A DNA stretch of 64,000 nucleotides from Acidisoma sp. L85 (GTDB taxonomy: Bacteria; Pseudomonadota; Alphaproteobacteria; Acetobacterales; Acetobacteraceae), in the NCBI RefSeq assembly GCF_009765865.1, contig NZ_LMUQ01000084.1, positions 268,188-332,187 on the forward strand, in the 5' to 3' direction. The position numbers and the translations under genes are program-made. Below, one piece after another: positions 18,626 to 27,675 of the stretch. Every line of letters begins with the position of its first letter. The stretch's first letter is position 1. The notes below the pieces were generated by a model. That model was given only the letters and a program-made list of their open reading frames with translations, was not told where the DNA came from and ran no database searches.

Positions 18626-19651
18626 ATGAAGCGCCAAATGCGCCCGGCCGCTATTTCGTTTCGGTGCAAGTCACTGCTGGCCTCAGCCGCGATCCTCGGG
18701 CTGATGACATCGGCAGCGGTGCTGACTGGCACCGGCTCAGCGAGAGCTGCTGACCAGATCATCGTCGGCCTTGTTACAAAAACCGATGTGAATCCATACT
18801 TCGTGAAGCTGAGGCAGGCCGCCGCGGCCGAGGCCAAGGTGAAGGGCGTGAAACTCATCGCGCGCGCCGGAAAGTTCGACGGTGACAATGAGGGCCAAGT
18901 CTCGGCGATGGAATCGCTGATCAGCGCTGGTGCAAAGGGCATCATGGTCACGCCGAGTAACTCAAGTGGCGTCCTCAACATCGTCAAAGAGGCGCGCGCC
19001 AAGGGCATCATTGTTATCGCGCTTGATACGGCGACGGACCCTGCGGACGCGGTGGATGCTACCTTCGCGACCGACAACTTCCAGGCTGGCGTGCAGCAGG
19101 GCCAGTATGCGCGGGCCGCACTCGCGGGCAAAACACCGAAGCTCGCGATGCTGGATGGCACGCCGGGCGGCACGGTCGATACCTTCCGCCACAATGGCTT
19201 CCTCAAAGGCATTGGAATCGCCGAGGGTGATCCCGCGATTGTCGGCAAGCAGGACACCAACGGGCAGCAGGACAAAGGCCAGACCGGGATGGAGAATCTG
19301 CTCTCCGCGCATCCCGACATCAATGTTGTCTATACAATCAACGAGCCCGCGGCTGAAGGCGCCTACGCAGCGATCCGGGCGGCCGGCAAGACTAAAAGCA
19401 TTGTGCTGACATCGATCGATGGCGGCTGCCTCGGCGTGAAATATGTCGCGGCGGGAAAGATTGCGGCGACGGTCATGCAGTTCCCGAAGAAGATGGCGCA
19501 ACAGGGTCTGGACGCGATCGTCGATTATGCGAAAACCGGCAAGAAGCCGACCGGCTTCATCGATACCGGCTCGTATATCATCACCGGAACACCATTGCCG
19601 GGTGTGACGGCCAAGGACGTCGCCTTTGGCGAGAAGAACTGCTGGGGCTGA
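18626..19651 (+). CDS. frcB: ABC transporter substrate-binding protein, ribose/fructose type
   Basis: Periplasmic sugar-binding protein of the LacI-fold CUT2 group, 341 residues. A long signal peptide (cleavage after ARA, near residue 44) is followed by QIIVGLVTKTDVNPYFVKLR, which is very like FrcB of rhizobia. Other binding-lobe motifs are AGAKGIMVTPSNSSGV, VIALDTATDP, ATDNFQAGVQQG and SIDGGCLGVKYV. It feeds the permease and ATPase encoded just downstream. Fructose or a related ketose or pentose is the likely ligand, but substrate calls within CUT2 are uncertain. A sigma-70-like promoter lies upstream. Confidence 0.85.
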   Translation: MKRQMRPAAISFRCKSLLASAAILGLMTSAAVLTGTGSARAADQIIVGLVTKTDVNPYFVKLRQAAAAEAKVKGVKLIARAGKFDGDNEGQVSAMESLISAGAKGIMVTPSNSSGVLNIVKEARAKGIIVIALDTATDPADAVDATFATDNFQAGVQQGQYARAALAGKTPKLAMLDGTPGGTVDTFRHNGFLKGIGIAEGDPAIVGKQDTNGQQDKGQTGMENLLSAHPDINVVYTINEPAAEGAYAAIRAAGKTKSIVLTSIDGGCLGVKYVAAGKIAATVMQFPKKMAQQGLDAIVDYAKTGKKPTGFIDTGSYIITGTPLPGVTAKDVAFGEKNCWG

Positions 19652-19720
19652 GGCGCCCATCGCTGACGGCGGCCGGATGTTTGTCCGACTGCCGTTGCCC
19701 CTCTCCACCGGAAGGCGGAT

Positions 19721-20725
19721 ATGAGCACGACTATCTCAGCGCCGCCTTCTGACGTGAAGCCCAAACGGGGTTTTGGGTCGATACTTCAAACCCTGGCGCG
19801 GCCGCCGATTGGTTCCCTGATCGTTCTGATCGCCTTCTGCGTGATCTTTTCGATTGTCACGAATACATTCCTTGCGCCGAGCAACCTTTCTCTGGTTGTG
19901 CAGCAAAGCGTGATTGTCGGCACACTTGCGATCGGTGAGACGCTCGTGATTCTCACGGCGGGAATCGATCTCGCCAATGGATCGATTGCGGTTCTCGGCA
20001 CGATCATCGCCGGACGCTTGGTGAATGACGGCTACGATGCCTTGGGCTGTCTGGTGCTCGCCATCGTGGTCTGCACACTTGTCGGCGTGGTGTCCGGGAC
20101 GCTCGTGAGTCGCCTGAAGCTGCCACCGTTCATCGTCACGCTCGGTCTGCTTGGAATCGTCACCGCTGCGACGCGATTAATTTCCCAAGGCGGTGCATTT
20201 CCTGTCACCGACGACCTTCTGTCCTGGACTGGAAACGTCTTCACCCTCGGCACAACGCCAGTGACCTACGGCATGGTCATCATGCTGGGCCTGTACGCGC
20301 TGATCTGGTATATTCTGACACAGACGGCATGGGGCCGGCAGGTTTACGCTATCGGCAATAGCCCTTCGGCCGCGAGATTGGTGGGCATCCCGGTCGGGCG
20401 CCGCATCCTTTCTGTTTATACCTTCGCGGCGCTTTTGTACGGGCTTGGCGCGTGGCTCGCGCTGGGGCGCATTCCCAATGCCGATCCGAATGCGCTGCAA
20501 ACTGCCAACCTCGATAGCATCACCGCAGTCGTCATTGGCGGCACAAGCCTTTTTGGCGGACGTGGTAATATCTGGGGCACGCTGATAGGCACGCTGATCG
20601 TCGGCGTGCTCCGTAACGGGCTGACGCTCGTGGGCATTGATCCGCTATGGCAGGATCTGGTGACGGGCGTGTTGGTGATTGCCGCTGTCGCACTGGACCA
20701 GCTTTCCCGCTGGAGGCGCATGTGA
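19721..20725 (+). CDS. frcC: ABC transporter permease, ribose/fructose type
   Basis: Single-gene CUT2 permease of 334 residues with about ten hydrophobic segments; it would form a homodimeric channel. Typical stretches are VILTAGIDLANGSIAVLGTI near the start and ITAVVIGGTSLFGGRGNIWG near the end, both hallmarks of RbsC/FrcC. The start ATG is preceded by GGAAGG. It overlaps the ATPase gene as GTGA, so expression is coupled. Confidence 0.88.
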   Translation: MSTTISAPPSDVKPKRGFGSILQTLARPPIGSLIVLIAFCVIFSIVTNTFLAPSNLSLVVQQSVIVGTLAIGETLVILTAGIDLANGSIAVLGTIIAGRLVNDGYDALGCLVLAIVVCTLVGVVSGTLVSRLKLPPFIVTLGLLGIVTAATRLISQGGAFPVTDDLLSWTGNVFTLGTTPVTYGMVIMLGLYALIWYILTQTAWGRQVYAIGNSPSAARLVGIPVGRRILSVYTFAALLYGLGAWLALGRIPNADPNALQTANLDSITAVVIGGTSLFGGRGNIWGTLIGTLIVGVLRNGLTLVGIDPLWQDLVTGVLVIAAVALDQLSRWRRM

Positions 20726-21507
20726 CGGCGATGACTTCCCTCATCATGGAGACCAGGGGCATCGTCAAACGCTATGGCCATGTCACGGCATTAGGCGGGG
20801 TCGACTTCGAGCTGCGCGATGGTGAGGTCCTGGCGGTCATCGGCGACAATGGCGCAGGGAAGAGTACCCTCGTTAAGGTGCTGAGCGGTGCTATAAATCC
20901 AGACGAAGGCGAAGTCCTGCTGGACGGACAGGCGATCCATTTCAGCAGCCCGCTCGATGCACGCATACGAGGGATCGAGACTGTCTATCAGGAGTTGGCG
21001 GTCGCGCCCGCGCTTGATATCGCGAGCAACCTCTATCTCGGTCGCGAATTGCGCCGAGCCGGCCCTCTGGGGCGCTGGTTGCGTATGCTCGATAAGCCAA
21101 AAATGAAACGCGAAGCTCAGCGTCATATGGATGAGCTGAAGTTTCGCCTGCCCGGAATCACCCACGCGGTGGAGGATCTCTCCGGCGGGCAACGACAAGG
21201 TGTCGCGGTGGCGCGCGCCGCCGTATTCGCCCGCAAGCTCGTGATCATGGATGAACCGACGGCTGCATTGGGTGTTCGCGAGACTGGGCAGGTGCTTGAC
21301 CTCATCAAAGCGATACGCGATCGCGGCCTGCCGGTCATTCTGATCAGCCACAACATGCCCAATGTATTCGAGGTAGCCGACCGGATCCACGTCATGCGAT
21401 TGGGACGTCGCGTCGCGCTGACGGATCCGAAATCCCATTCGATGGCTGACGTCGTCGCGATCATGACGGGCGCGATGCCAGGAACAGACCCTGTTCCCGA
21501 AGCATAA
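20722..21507 (+). CDS. frcA: ABC transporter ATP-binding protein, FrcA-like
   Basis: ATPase of 261 residues with one nucleotide-binding domain, unlike the two-domain RbsA and like FrcA. Walker A is GDNGAGKST, the Q-loop is YQELAVAP, the signature is LSGGQRQGVAVARA, Walker B is KLVIMDEPTAALG, and the switch His is in ILISHNMP. I chose GTG at 20722 because it overlaps the permease stop and has GGAGG six bases upstream; an ATG at 20731 also exists. It powers the importer with the two preceding genes. Confidence 0.88.
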   Translation: MTAMTSLIMETRGIVKRYGHVTALGGVDFELRDGEVLAVIGDNGAGKSTLVKVLSGAINPDEGEVLLDGQAIHFSSPLDARIRGIETVYQELAVAPALDIASNLYLGRELRRAGPLGRWLRMLDKPKMKREAQRHMDELKFRLPGITHAVEDLSGGQRQGVAVARAAVFARKLVIMDEPTAALGVRETGQVLDLIKAIRDRGLPVILISHNMPNVFEVADRIHVMRLGRRVALTDPKSHSMADVVAIMTGAMPGTDPVPEA

Positions 21508-21592
21508 TCGAAATCTTCTGGAGGATTGAGAGAGCCGTGCCGAGACTTATATTTTGCTCATCGCTGCTGAGAGTCGCGGAGTCTAGCGAAAC

Positions 21593-22693
21593 GTGACCAA
21601 TCCGGAGTTCCAGGGCACACGGCGCGGCATCCTGACTGGCGGCACCTGGTGTGTCGATCACAATCGAGTCATAGAGTTCTGGCCCGCCGAGGACGCGGTT
21701 GCGGAAATACTCTCCGACGAAATGCAGGGCGGTGGTTCAGCCTGCAACCTCGCCATCGACATACGCAAACTGGATTCCGATCTCCCCGTCGAAACGATCG
21801 GTTTGGTTGGCGACGATAGCGCGGGGCGCTTTCTGCTCGAGCAAGCGGAGTTGCATGGGATCCGGAACTCTCAGCTCACTGTGGCCAAGGACACGACGAC
21901 ACAGTTCGCCGAAGCCTATACGTCCAAGCTTTCGGGCCGGCGCACCCATATCTATCGTGCTGGCGCAAGCGCACTGCTCGCACCGGACGACTTTGACCTC
22001 GCTGCAACAACGGCGAAGATTCTTCACCTTGGCCTTCCCGGCGTCCACAAAACCATGGACCAGCCCTATCGCGATGATCCCAATGGCTGGGTAACGGTTC
22101 TGCGTCGCGCGCGCGCCTTGGGGATAGTCACAAACCTGGAGCTGGCAAGCGTCGCTCCCGGGCGTCTGGTGCCGCTCGTGCTTCCGTGCTTGCCCCACCT
22201 AAACCTTCTCATCGTCAATGATACGGAGATTGGCGTTCTCGCGGATCGAATAACTGTCATCGATGGAAAGACGGATGTGGAGGCTTGCATCGAAGCCGCT
22301 CAGAACATCCTTGAACGCGGCGAAATGGAAACTGTGGTTGTGCATTTTCCGGTGGGAGCGGTTGCGGTCACGAAGGACGGCAGAGTCGCTGTGCATCCCT
22401 CTGTGAATGTTCCACCGGAAGAGATAATCGGGGCGAACGGGGCAGGCGATGCCTTCGCAGCCGGCTTTCTCTACGGCTATCACGAGAACTGGTCTTTGGA
22501 GCGGTGTCTGGTTTTGGCCCATGCGGCGGCTGCGGCTTCACTCCGCAGCGTCTCGACAACAGGGTCGATGGAGAGTTGGGAAACTTGTCTGGCATATGCG
22601 ACGCGCTGGGGCTCCCGGGATCAGCCCCTCGATCGTCAGGCCGTGTCATATGCTAGACTATATTCGCCATCGACATTTTCACTGCGAGGTTAG
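21593..22693 (+). CDS. PfkB family carbohydrate kinase
   Basis: Ribokinase-like sugar kinase of 366 residues, transferring phosphate from ATP to a sugar. QGGGSACNLAIDIRKL near residue 46 matches the substrate-lid/glycine region, and IGANGAGDAFAAGFLYG near residue 281 is PfkB signature 2 with the catalytic Asp. The start is a GTG; few alternatives exist. It sits 3 bp before the putative aldolase gene and 86 bp after the ABC ATPase gene, so imported sugar is probably phosphorylated here and then cleaved. The C-terminal 35 residues extend beyond the usual fold end. The substrate is unknown. Confidence 0.85.
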   Translation: MTNPEFQGTRRGILTGGTWCVDHNRVIEFWPAEDAVAEILSDEMQGGGSACNLAIDIRKLDSDLPVETIGLVGDDSAGRFLLEQAELHGIRNSQLTVAKDTTTQFAEAYTSKLSGRRTHIYRAGASALLAPDDFDLAATTAKILHLGLPGVHKTMDQPYRDDPNGWVTVLRRARALGIVTNLELASVAPGRLVPLVLPCLPHLNLLIVNDTEIGVLADRITVIDGKTDVEACIEAAQNILERGEMETVVVHFPVGAVAVTKDGRVAVHPSVNVPPEEIIGANGAGDAFAAGFLYGYHENWSLERCLVLAHAAAAASLRSVSTTGSMESWETCLAYATRWGSRDQPLDRQAVSYARLYSPSTFSLRG

Positions 22694-22696
22694 AGC

Positions 22697-23722
22697 ATGA
22701 CTCGTCTGGACGAGAAATTAGCGCGGATCCTGAAGGGCGAATATAAGCGCCAGGATTTCATCATCGCGGATGCAAAAGATGGTGACATGGGCTCCGGTAT
22801 CACTGTCGGTGGCCCGCGCTATGATGCCGAAGGCCGGGTCGTGGGGTGGAAAACGCGGCAAGACTACCTCGACCAGATCAGGGCTGTCGTGCAGCAGGAT
22901 ATCGTCGATATCATGCTCACCTCGGCGGCGAATCTTGAGGTTCTCCAGGAACAGGGCGTATTCCAGAATTCCGCTGTGAAGCCGGCAATCCGGGCCAATG
23001 ACGCGACTGATTGCTGGGGCGGCATTCGTGGCTCGACCTATGCAAAGCACGGCTCGCGTCCCTTCCGCACAGCGGTACTGAGTCGGGTGATGTATGGATC
23101 TGCTAGCCCGGAGCCGGGCCGAACCGTGACGGGTACCGATCTCGGTTTGTATTCGGTAACATTCAACAACAATCTCGATGCCGATATCCGGTCCTTGGAA
23201 GCATTTACCGCCTTCCGGCATGAAGCCGCGGCGATCGGGTTCAAATATTTTCTCGAAGTCTTCAATCCGAATGCGTCGGAGCATATCGAGGCGGAAGCCG
23301 TTCCGGCTTTTGTCAATGATTGCCTATTGCGTTGCCTGTCTGGAGTGTCGAAGGCGGACAGGCCTCGCTTCCTGAAAATCCCATTTAATGGTCCGAAGGC
23401 ATTGGAAGAATTGGCCTCCTTCGATCCTTCGATTGTTGTCGGAGTTCTTGGCGGCGGCGCGGGAACCACGCGCGACACGTTCGAGCTCTTGTTTCAGGCG
23501 GAGCGCTCAGGCGCCCGGCTCGCGCTATTCGGGCGGAAGATCAATCTTGCCGATTCACCCCTGGCGCTCGTCGAATTCATGCGCCGGGTGGCGGATGGAG
23601 AGATCGCGCCGGTGGAAGCGGTTCGTGCCTACCACGCGGAACTTCAAAAGGTAGGTATTCGGCCGCAACGCTCCCTGGACGCGGATCTGGAGATCACTGA
23701 AGCGCCGTTGCGACACAGTTGA
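22697..23722 (+). CDS. Putative class I (DeoC/FbaB/LacD-like) aldolase
   Basis: Protein of 341 residues that I read as a TIM-barrel aldolase of the DeoC/FbaB/LacD superfamily. Support comes from IVDIMLTSAANLEVL (strand 2 region), FKYFLEVFNPNASEHIEAEA, FLKIPFNGPKALEELASF with a candidate Schiff-base Lys, and VVGVLGGGAGTTRDTFELLF plus ARLALFGRKI, which fit a C-terminal phosphate-binding site. It would cleave the sugar phosphate made by the PfkB kinase whose gene ends 3 bp upstream. The fold assignment is by pattern; the residue identities of the active site are not certain, and no precise substrate can be named. Confidence 0.65.
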   Translation: MTRLDEKLARILKGEYKRQDFIIADAKDGDMGSGITVGGPRYDAEGRVVGWKTRQDYLDQIRAVVQQDIVDIMLTSAANLEVLQEQGVFQNSAVKPAIRANDATDCWGGIRGSTYAKHGSRPFRTAVLSRVMYGSASPEPGRTVTGTDLGLYSVTFNNNLDADIRSLEAFTAFRHEAAAIGFKYFLEVFNPNASEHIEAEAVPAFVNDCLLRCLSGVSKADRPRFLKIPFNGPKALEELASFDPSIVVGVLGGGAGTTRDTFELLFQAERSGARLALFGRKINLADSPLALVEFMRRVADGEIAPVEAVRAYHAELQKVGIRPQRSLDADLEITEAPLRHS

Positions 23723-23748
23723 CTTCCGGTTGGATCGCCATGGAGCCG

Positions 23749-23784
23749 CCTGCATTAGGGCCGCAGAAAATACCTAAATGCAGG
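23749..23784. terminator. Candidate bidirectional terminator hairpin
   Basis: CCTGCATTAGG (23749-23759) and CCTAAATGCAGG (23773-23784) pair with one bulged base around a 13-nt loop. The hairpin lies between the convergent aldolase-like and epimerase-like genes. No strong T tract is visible. Confidence 0.45.
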
Positions 23785-23803
23785 TCCGTCTCCAACAGTC
23801 CGA

Positions 23804-24841
23804 TCAGCGCGCCAGGCTCGTTCCCTCGATGCGGTAGGCGAGGACGAAGGGCGTCTCCGGCGTCAGCTTGATGGCCGTATGCACGCCTTCCTCAGATATC
23901 GGATTGACGTTCACGGCCGCGGCGGTCCCGAGGTCGAAAGCCGAGGCAACGGGCTCGACGCCGACGCAGAGATTCTCGCCATTCCAGGGCTCGAAATGGC
24001 GGCCGCGATTGCTCATCCAGAGAAGACATGACGGTAGCTTCGTCGGATCCCAACTGAGCGTCCACGCAACCTGTGTCGAGTCGTCAACGAGCCGCATGCT
24101 TCCATTGATCCCGCACAGCTGCAGTATCTCCTCGCGGTCCTCGGCAAACGGGAGACGGTCGAAGCTTCCCGTGCCACCGGCGGAAACAGGAACAGCGGCG
24201 AGTCTTTCAAAGCGAGCGTTTGCTTTGGCATGAGTAACGCCATCGGCGCCCGGATGGGTTAGACCAAAGGCAAAGCTGCCCGGTTCTATGCGGAACGAGC
24301 CAGGCTTTCCGCGTAGCGCGAAATTCGGATGAAACCCGACTGGGCGCGCGCAGATGCGGCGCGCGAGAATTTCTACAGAGACGTCGAGCGCGGGCTTGCC
24401 GGGAACCGGCAGGACGGTTCGGGTGACGCTCAAGATGCAAGAATCTTGCGGGTATTCCAGCTTTATCACCAGGCTTTGTTCTGAACCAGACACGAGCGAC
24501 CAATCCGAATTGGCGCAATAGCCGTGTAGATACTCGTCACTTTCGGAGAGACCGCCCGACACTGAATCTGCAGGCGTCCGCGTAACGGCGGTGGCCCAAG
24601 GCTCGGGCAGGTTGTCGGACGCGTCGTAGGGACGCCCGAAGGGAAGGCACAGCAAGTCGCCGCGCAGATTTGCCAGGATCGGGGGTTCGACGCTACGGCC
24701 TTGACCGATCCAGGGCGCCTCATGGAATGGCTCGGCCAACCGGCCATCTTCGAGGCGAAATTCGCAATGTCCTAACGCGCCGCCGCCGGCATGAACGGTG
24801 GCACGACCATGCGACCACGCGATTGACCAGGATTGACTCAT
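23804..24841 (-). CDS. Aldose 1-epimerase (galactose mutarotase)-like protein
   Basis: Cytosolic beta-sandwich protein of 345 residues resembling aldose 1-epimerases, which interconvert sugar anomers. Supporting features are the N-terminal GHCEFRLEDGRLAEPFHEAP, the central PVGFHPNFAL with a candidate catalytic His, and a C-terminal WMSNRGRHFEPWNGE followed by VGVEPVASAFD with the candidate catalytic Glu. Similarity is to the divergent, poorly characterised branch rather than to GalM itself. It faces the PfkB/aldolase genes and may prepare the same sugar, but it has its own promoter on the other strand. Confidence 0.7.
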   Translation of the reverse strand: MSQSWSIAWSHGRATVHAGGGALGHCEFRLEDGRLAEPFHEAPWIGQGRSVEPPILANLRGDLLCLPFGRPYDASDNLPEPWATAVTRTPADSVSGGLSESDEYLHGYCANSDWSLVSGSEQSLVIKLEYPQDSCILSVTRTVLPVPGKPALDVSVEILARRICARPVGFHPNFALRGKPGSFRIEPGSFAFGLTHPGADGVTHAKANARFERLAAVPVSAGGTGSFDRLPFAEDREEILQLCGINGSMRLVDDSTQVAWTLSWDPTKLPSCLLWMSNRGRHFEPWNGENLCVGVEPVASAFDLGTAAAVNVNPISEEGVHTAIKLTPETPFVLAYRIEGTSLAR

Positions 24842-25107
24842 TTCAGTGCTTCCATCGACCTAGAGCTTGGATCAGAGAGTCCCAAATGGCACCAGCCTCA
24901 CGACGACGGGGCGGTGTCACCGCGCCGGCTATTGTAGGTAGTATAACGCCGGCCACGCTCATCGTATACGCGAATACTATACTTTCTTCCTCCGTTCCCC
25001 ATCGAAAAACTATGTGTGTTGTATCACAACCACGGTGCCGGCGGGGCGCGCCGTGGCGATGATCCGCCGGCGAATAGCAGAGTCATATACGCCAAGGTCG
25101 ACGGGCG

Positions 25108-25266
25108 ATGCTGATGGATCGAGTTGTGACCACAGTTGTGCGCGTTATCGCGGTGCTGGCACTCATAGCAATCGGCTCCGCCGTCGTGCGGAGCTGCACT
25201 GAAACCTTCGAGAACATCGCTTACGGAACTTATACCTCTGAGTTCCATACGTTTGCGACGAGGTGA
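25108..25266 (+). CDS. Small single-span membrane protein, hypothetical
   Basis: Fifty-two-residue open frame starting MLMDRVVTTVVRVIAVLALI and continuing through one hydrophobic helix, then a polar tail with one Cys and several aromatic residues (AYGTYTSEFHTF). The stop codon lies 2 bp before the ATG of the next gene, which supports co-translation. The ribosome-binding site is weak and an in-frame ATG two codons later is possible. I do not recognise a family. The 266 bp upstream, back to the epimerase-like gene, is AT-richer and shows no clear feature. Confidence 0.5.
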   Translation: MLMDRVVTTVVRVIAVLALIAIGSAVVRSCTETFENIAYGTYTSEFHTFATR

Positions 25267-25268
25267 AC

Positions 25269-25775
25269 ATGGATAACAAGAACTTCGCTGCTCAGGCCGA
25301 GATCAATTCTGACGGCAACGAGAAGCGTCACCCGTCGCCGGATGCGGCTCCGGTCTCCGACGCAACAACCGCGGCCAAAAGCCGACCGCGTTTCTCTGTC
25401 GGTGGCAAGTGGCGCCCAGAGGCGAGTCTGTGGCAACCCGCATCTGGCGCGGTTGTGGAGAAACGTCAGAGCGCAGCGCCGCGTGCAGCTCTGGCGGATC
25501 GGCTTGATGACCCGTCACGTTCGGCGCTGGAAGGCGCCGTGGCACGCGTCGCAATTCTCTCGGCTTGTGCGCTTGCCCCTCGGATTTTCGGCGCCTATAG
25601 CATCGCCAATTTCCTGAGCGTCCTGGGGCTGGCATTCGCCGTAGGTGGAGGCGCGGCGGCTCTCTCCGCCTTGGTCCGACGGGAACGCATTGGGCAGAGT
25701 CTTGGAAGTTGGGACGAAGCTCTCGCGTTCAATGGCCTGGCGCTCCTCGCCATGATGGCACACCGACTGGTCTAA
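25269..25775 (+). CDS. Hypothetical protein with C-terminal membrane segments
   Basis: Protein of 168 residues with no family I can name. The first 90 residues are polar and probably disordered (rich in Ala, Pro, Ser, Arg; FSVGGKWRPEASLWQP). The C-terminal half has three hydrophobic segments (VAILSACALAPRIFGAY, FLSVLGLAFAVGGGAAALSA, FNGLALLAMMAH) separated by a basic RRERIGQSLG loop. It follows the 52-residue membrane protein gene by 2 bp, so the two may act together in the envelope. A GTG six bases upstream is an alternative start. Confidence 0.55.
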   Translation: MDNKNFAAQAEINSDGNEKRHPSPDAAPVSDATTAAKSRPRFSVGGKWRPEASLWQPASGAVVEKRQSAAPRAALADRLDDPSRSALEGAVARVAILSACALAPRIFGAYSIANFLSVLGLAFAVGGGAAALSALVRRERIGQSLGSWDEALAFNGLALLAMMAHRLV

Positions 25776-25896
25776 TCAAAGTCCGGATGCTTGCTCATCT
25801 CCGAAGTGTCGCGCGCTCTCCAAAGCGGAGGCGCGCGCCTTCATATGGGCATCACGACCGCTGACGAGCTGCCGTATGCGACTTTTGCATCTACCC

Positions 25897-27336
25897 TTAG
25901 GCAGCCTGACGGCTGCTGTTTCGTTCCTTGTTCTTAACTCGCCGTATCGGAAGAGTCCGGCAATTCTTCTGGAAATACACAATCTCGAGCAACGTGGGCC
26001 AAATCTCGAGAGAAGATCTTATGAGCCCGATTTCATCGTCTACAATGCGACTCACGTTCTGTTGGAAGAAATCTGGCTCGAAATCATAAAATGCCCGGGA
26101 TAGGCTCGCCGCAAATAGTCCGAGGGCCTCTCGCCGCTCTGTGGAATTCGCGTGCTGCTGTGCCGCCATTACGCGGGCATGTAGCCGAACGGCACCATCC
26201 AAAATCTCCTCTGTATCTTGCAGCGTGACAGCGCCATCGTAGTCGAAGGCTATGGCGAGCTCGTCGGTTTTCCTCAGGCTGTTGCGAATTTTTCTTTTCA
26301 GAAGACCGCAAATCGCTTCGTTGAATACCTCAGATGCCAATGGATTGCGCATATAGTTGCTCTTGATGTGAGTCTGTGCGGAATCCACGTGTGCGGCGGT
26401 TATGTGCGGCTGCTGGATCCACAATCGGTATATGTAGTCCTCGAACCTGAGGCGTGTAGGAAAGAAGGGCGGAAGCCCGCTGAGGTTGTCGTAGCCCGCG
26501 ACGCCGCAATCCATGCGCCAGTTCTTGTTCGTCAGGCAGGGACGAAAATTCACCAGAACATAGGTATCATTGAGAGCTTCGGCATCGGTCTCATTCTCGT
26601 CCTCAAGGAACATGTCGATATAATCGACGGCATCGACGTCATTGGTGCCGGTCCTGAATGTCTGTGCCATTTTGACGACGGCGGTGCGAGAGAGCTTCGC
26701 GGGCTGAAGAATGAGTGAGTTTTCTCTTGAGAAGCCGAGAGACGTATTGGACTCGAGGTCCATACTGCTATCGACGAGGAGCTCGCCGCGTTCATAGTTG
26801 GCGGGTGCTTCTGAAACCGTCTTACCCAGGATGTCCCGAAACGAGCGGAGGATGTCGAAGGACTTCTTCGTATGGCCGTTCGAACCTCGCCTTAGTAACT
26901 TTCCCCGGCTCATCTCATTTTCGCCGAGCGACTCCGGGCTGTCTTCGATCAGCGCGTAGGGCCTCATGTCATCATCCGCGCTGACAAGGAGGTCGCCGAG
27001 GCTATACATCAGGCTGAAGTTACGATTGCCGCCATAGCTCGGGCGGAACAGATTGCGGACGAGCACGTCAAGCTTTTTGTCCCTGAGGCGACGGCAGATA
27101 TAGCTGACGAACTGCTCTTTTTCCGCCGGGCCGACATAAAAGAGTGGGTTAAAGGTTTTCGTATGCTCCAACGAAGCGAAATATTTCTCGTGATTGGCGA
27201 CGGACGAGTCATCGAAGATGACGATCGGCGCGGTTTGCCCGTTCCGCCAGAAGTTATCGTCATAGGCCTCGACGGTCTCACCGACATCGCGCAGGCGATT
27301 CGTCGGGATGACAAATTGAAGGTTCGGTTCACTCAT
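25897..27336 (-). CDS. Glycosyltransferase-like protein, hypothetical
   Basis: Cytosolic protein of 479 residues. The N-terminus (LQFVIPTNRLRDVGETVEAY, then APIVIFDDSS) and a DDDMRPY motif near residue 140 look like a GT-A fold nucleotide-sugar transferase with a DxD metal site. The C-terminal half (for example LRFEDYIYRLWIQQPHITAA) is consistent with an acceptor domain. I do not recognise the specific family, so this is a fold-level guess. Base composition is visibly less GC-rich than neighbouring genes, which hints at horizontal acquisition. The ATG at 27336 is preferred to upstream in-frame codons, which encode an Arg/Ser-rich stretch unlike the rest. Confidence 0.55.
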   Translation of the reverse strand: MSEPNLQFVIPTNRLRDVGETVEAYDDNFWRNGQTAPIVIFDDSSVANHEKYFASLEHTKTFNPLFYVGPAEKEQFVSYICRRLRDKKLDVLVRNLFRPSYGGNRNFSLMYSLGDLLVSADDDMRPYALIEDSPESLGENEMSRGKLLRRGSNGHTKKSFDILRSFRDILGKTVSEAPANYERGELLVDSSMDLESNTSLGFSRENSLILQPAKLSRTAVVKMAQTFRTGTNDVDAVDYIDMFLEDENETDAEALNDTYVLVNFRPCLTNKNWRMDCGVAGYDNLSGLPPFFPTRLRFEDYIYRLWIQQPHITAAHVDSAQTHIKSNYMRNPLASEVFNEAICGLLKRKIRNSLRKTDELAIAFDYDGAVTLQDTEEILDGAVRLHARVMAAQQHANSTERREALGLFAASLSRAFYDFEPDFFQQNVSRIVDDEIGLIRSSLEIWPTLLEIVYFQKNCRTLPIRRVKNKERNSSRQAA

Positions 27337-27573
27337 GATCAGACATACTCTCAAGCAAGCTTTCGATGTTGAACGGAATGAAATCGCGGCGGCCCTGGGC
27401 CGTAGGCCCGGGCAAGCGATTCTTGGCTGGGGAAACCCCGACTCTGATCTCGACACCGCGCCCGAGTAAGGGTTGCGCCTACCGGCTATGCATCTCGCCG
27501 ATCACTTCGTGGTTCATGCCTTCGCATCGAAGAGATAGGGAGACGACCAACGGGAAGGCTTACGGCCCATAGT

Positions 27574-27589
27574 ATGGAACCGGTTCCAT
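27574..27589. promoter_or_regulatory. 16-bp perfect palindrome, LacI-type operator candidate
   Basis: ATGGAACCGGTTCCAT is a perfect palindrome with the central CG typical of LacI/GalR-family operators. It lies between the divergent glycosyltransferase-like gene and the kdp operon, about 100 bp upstream of the KdpE-like box. The rest of 27337-27851 is AT-rich leader with no further gene I can support. Confidence 0.5.
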
Positions 27590-27675
27590 AGGATTTCGAT
27601 GGTGGTCGCGGCACGGCAGTATAGCGTCTTCATATAGAAATAAATGGATCAGCCAGAGTATTACGAAATTGCGCG

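Noticed and set aside
25811..25837. GC-rich imperfect hairpin between convergent genes
   Set aside because: Stem needs a bulge and has no T tract; too weak to list as a terminator.
27366..27572. 68-codon open frame upstream of kdp
   Set aside because: Pro/Arg-rich, no convincing start signal, and it sits in leader DNA between divergent units.
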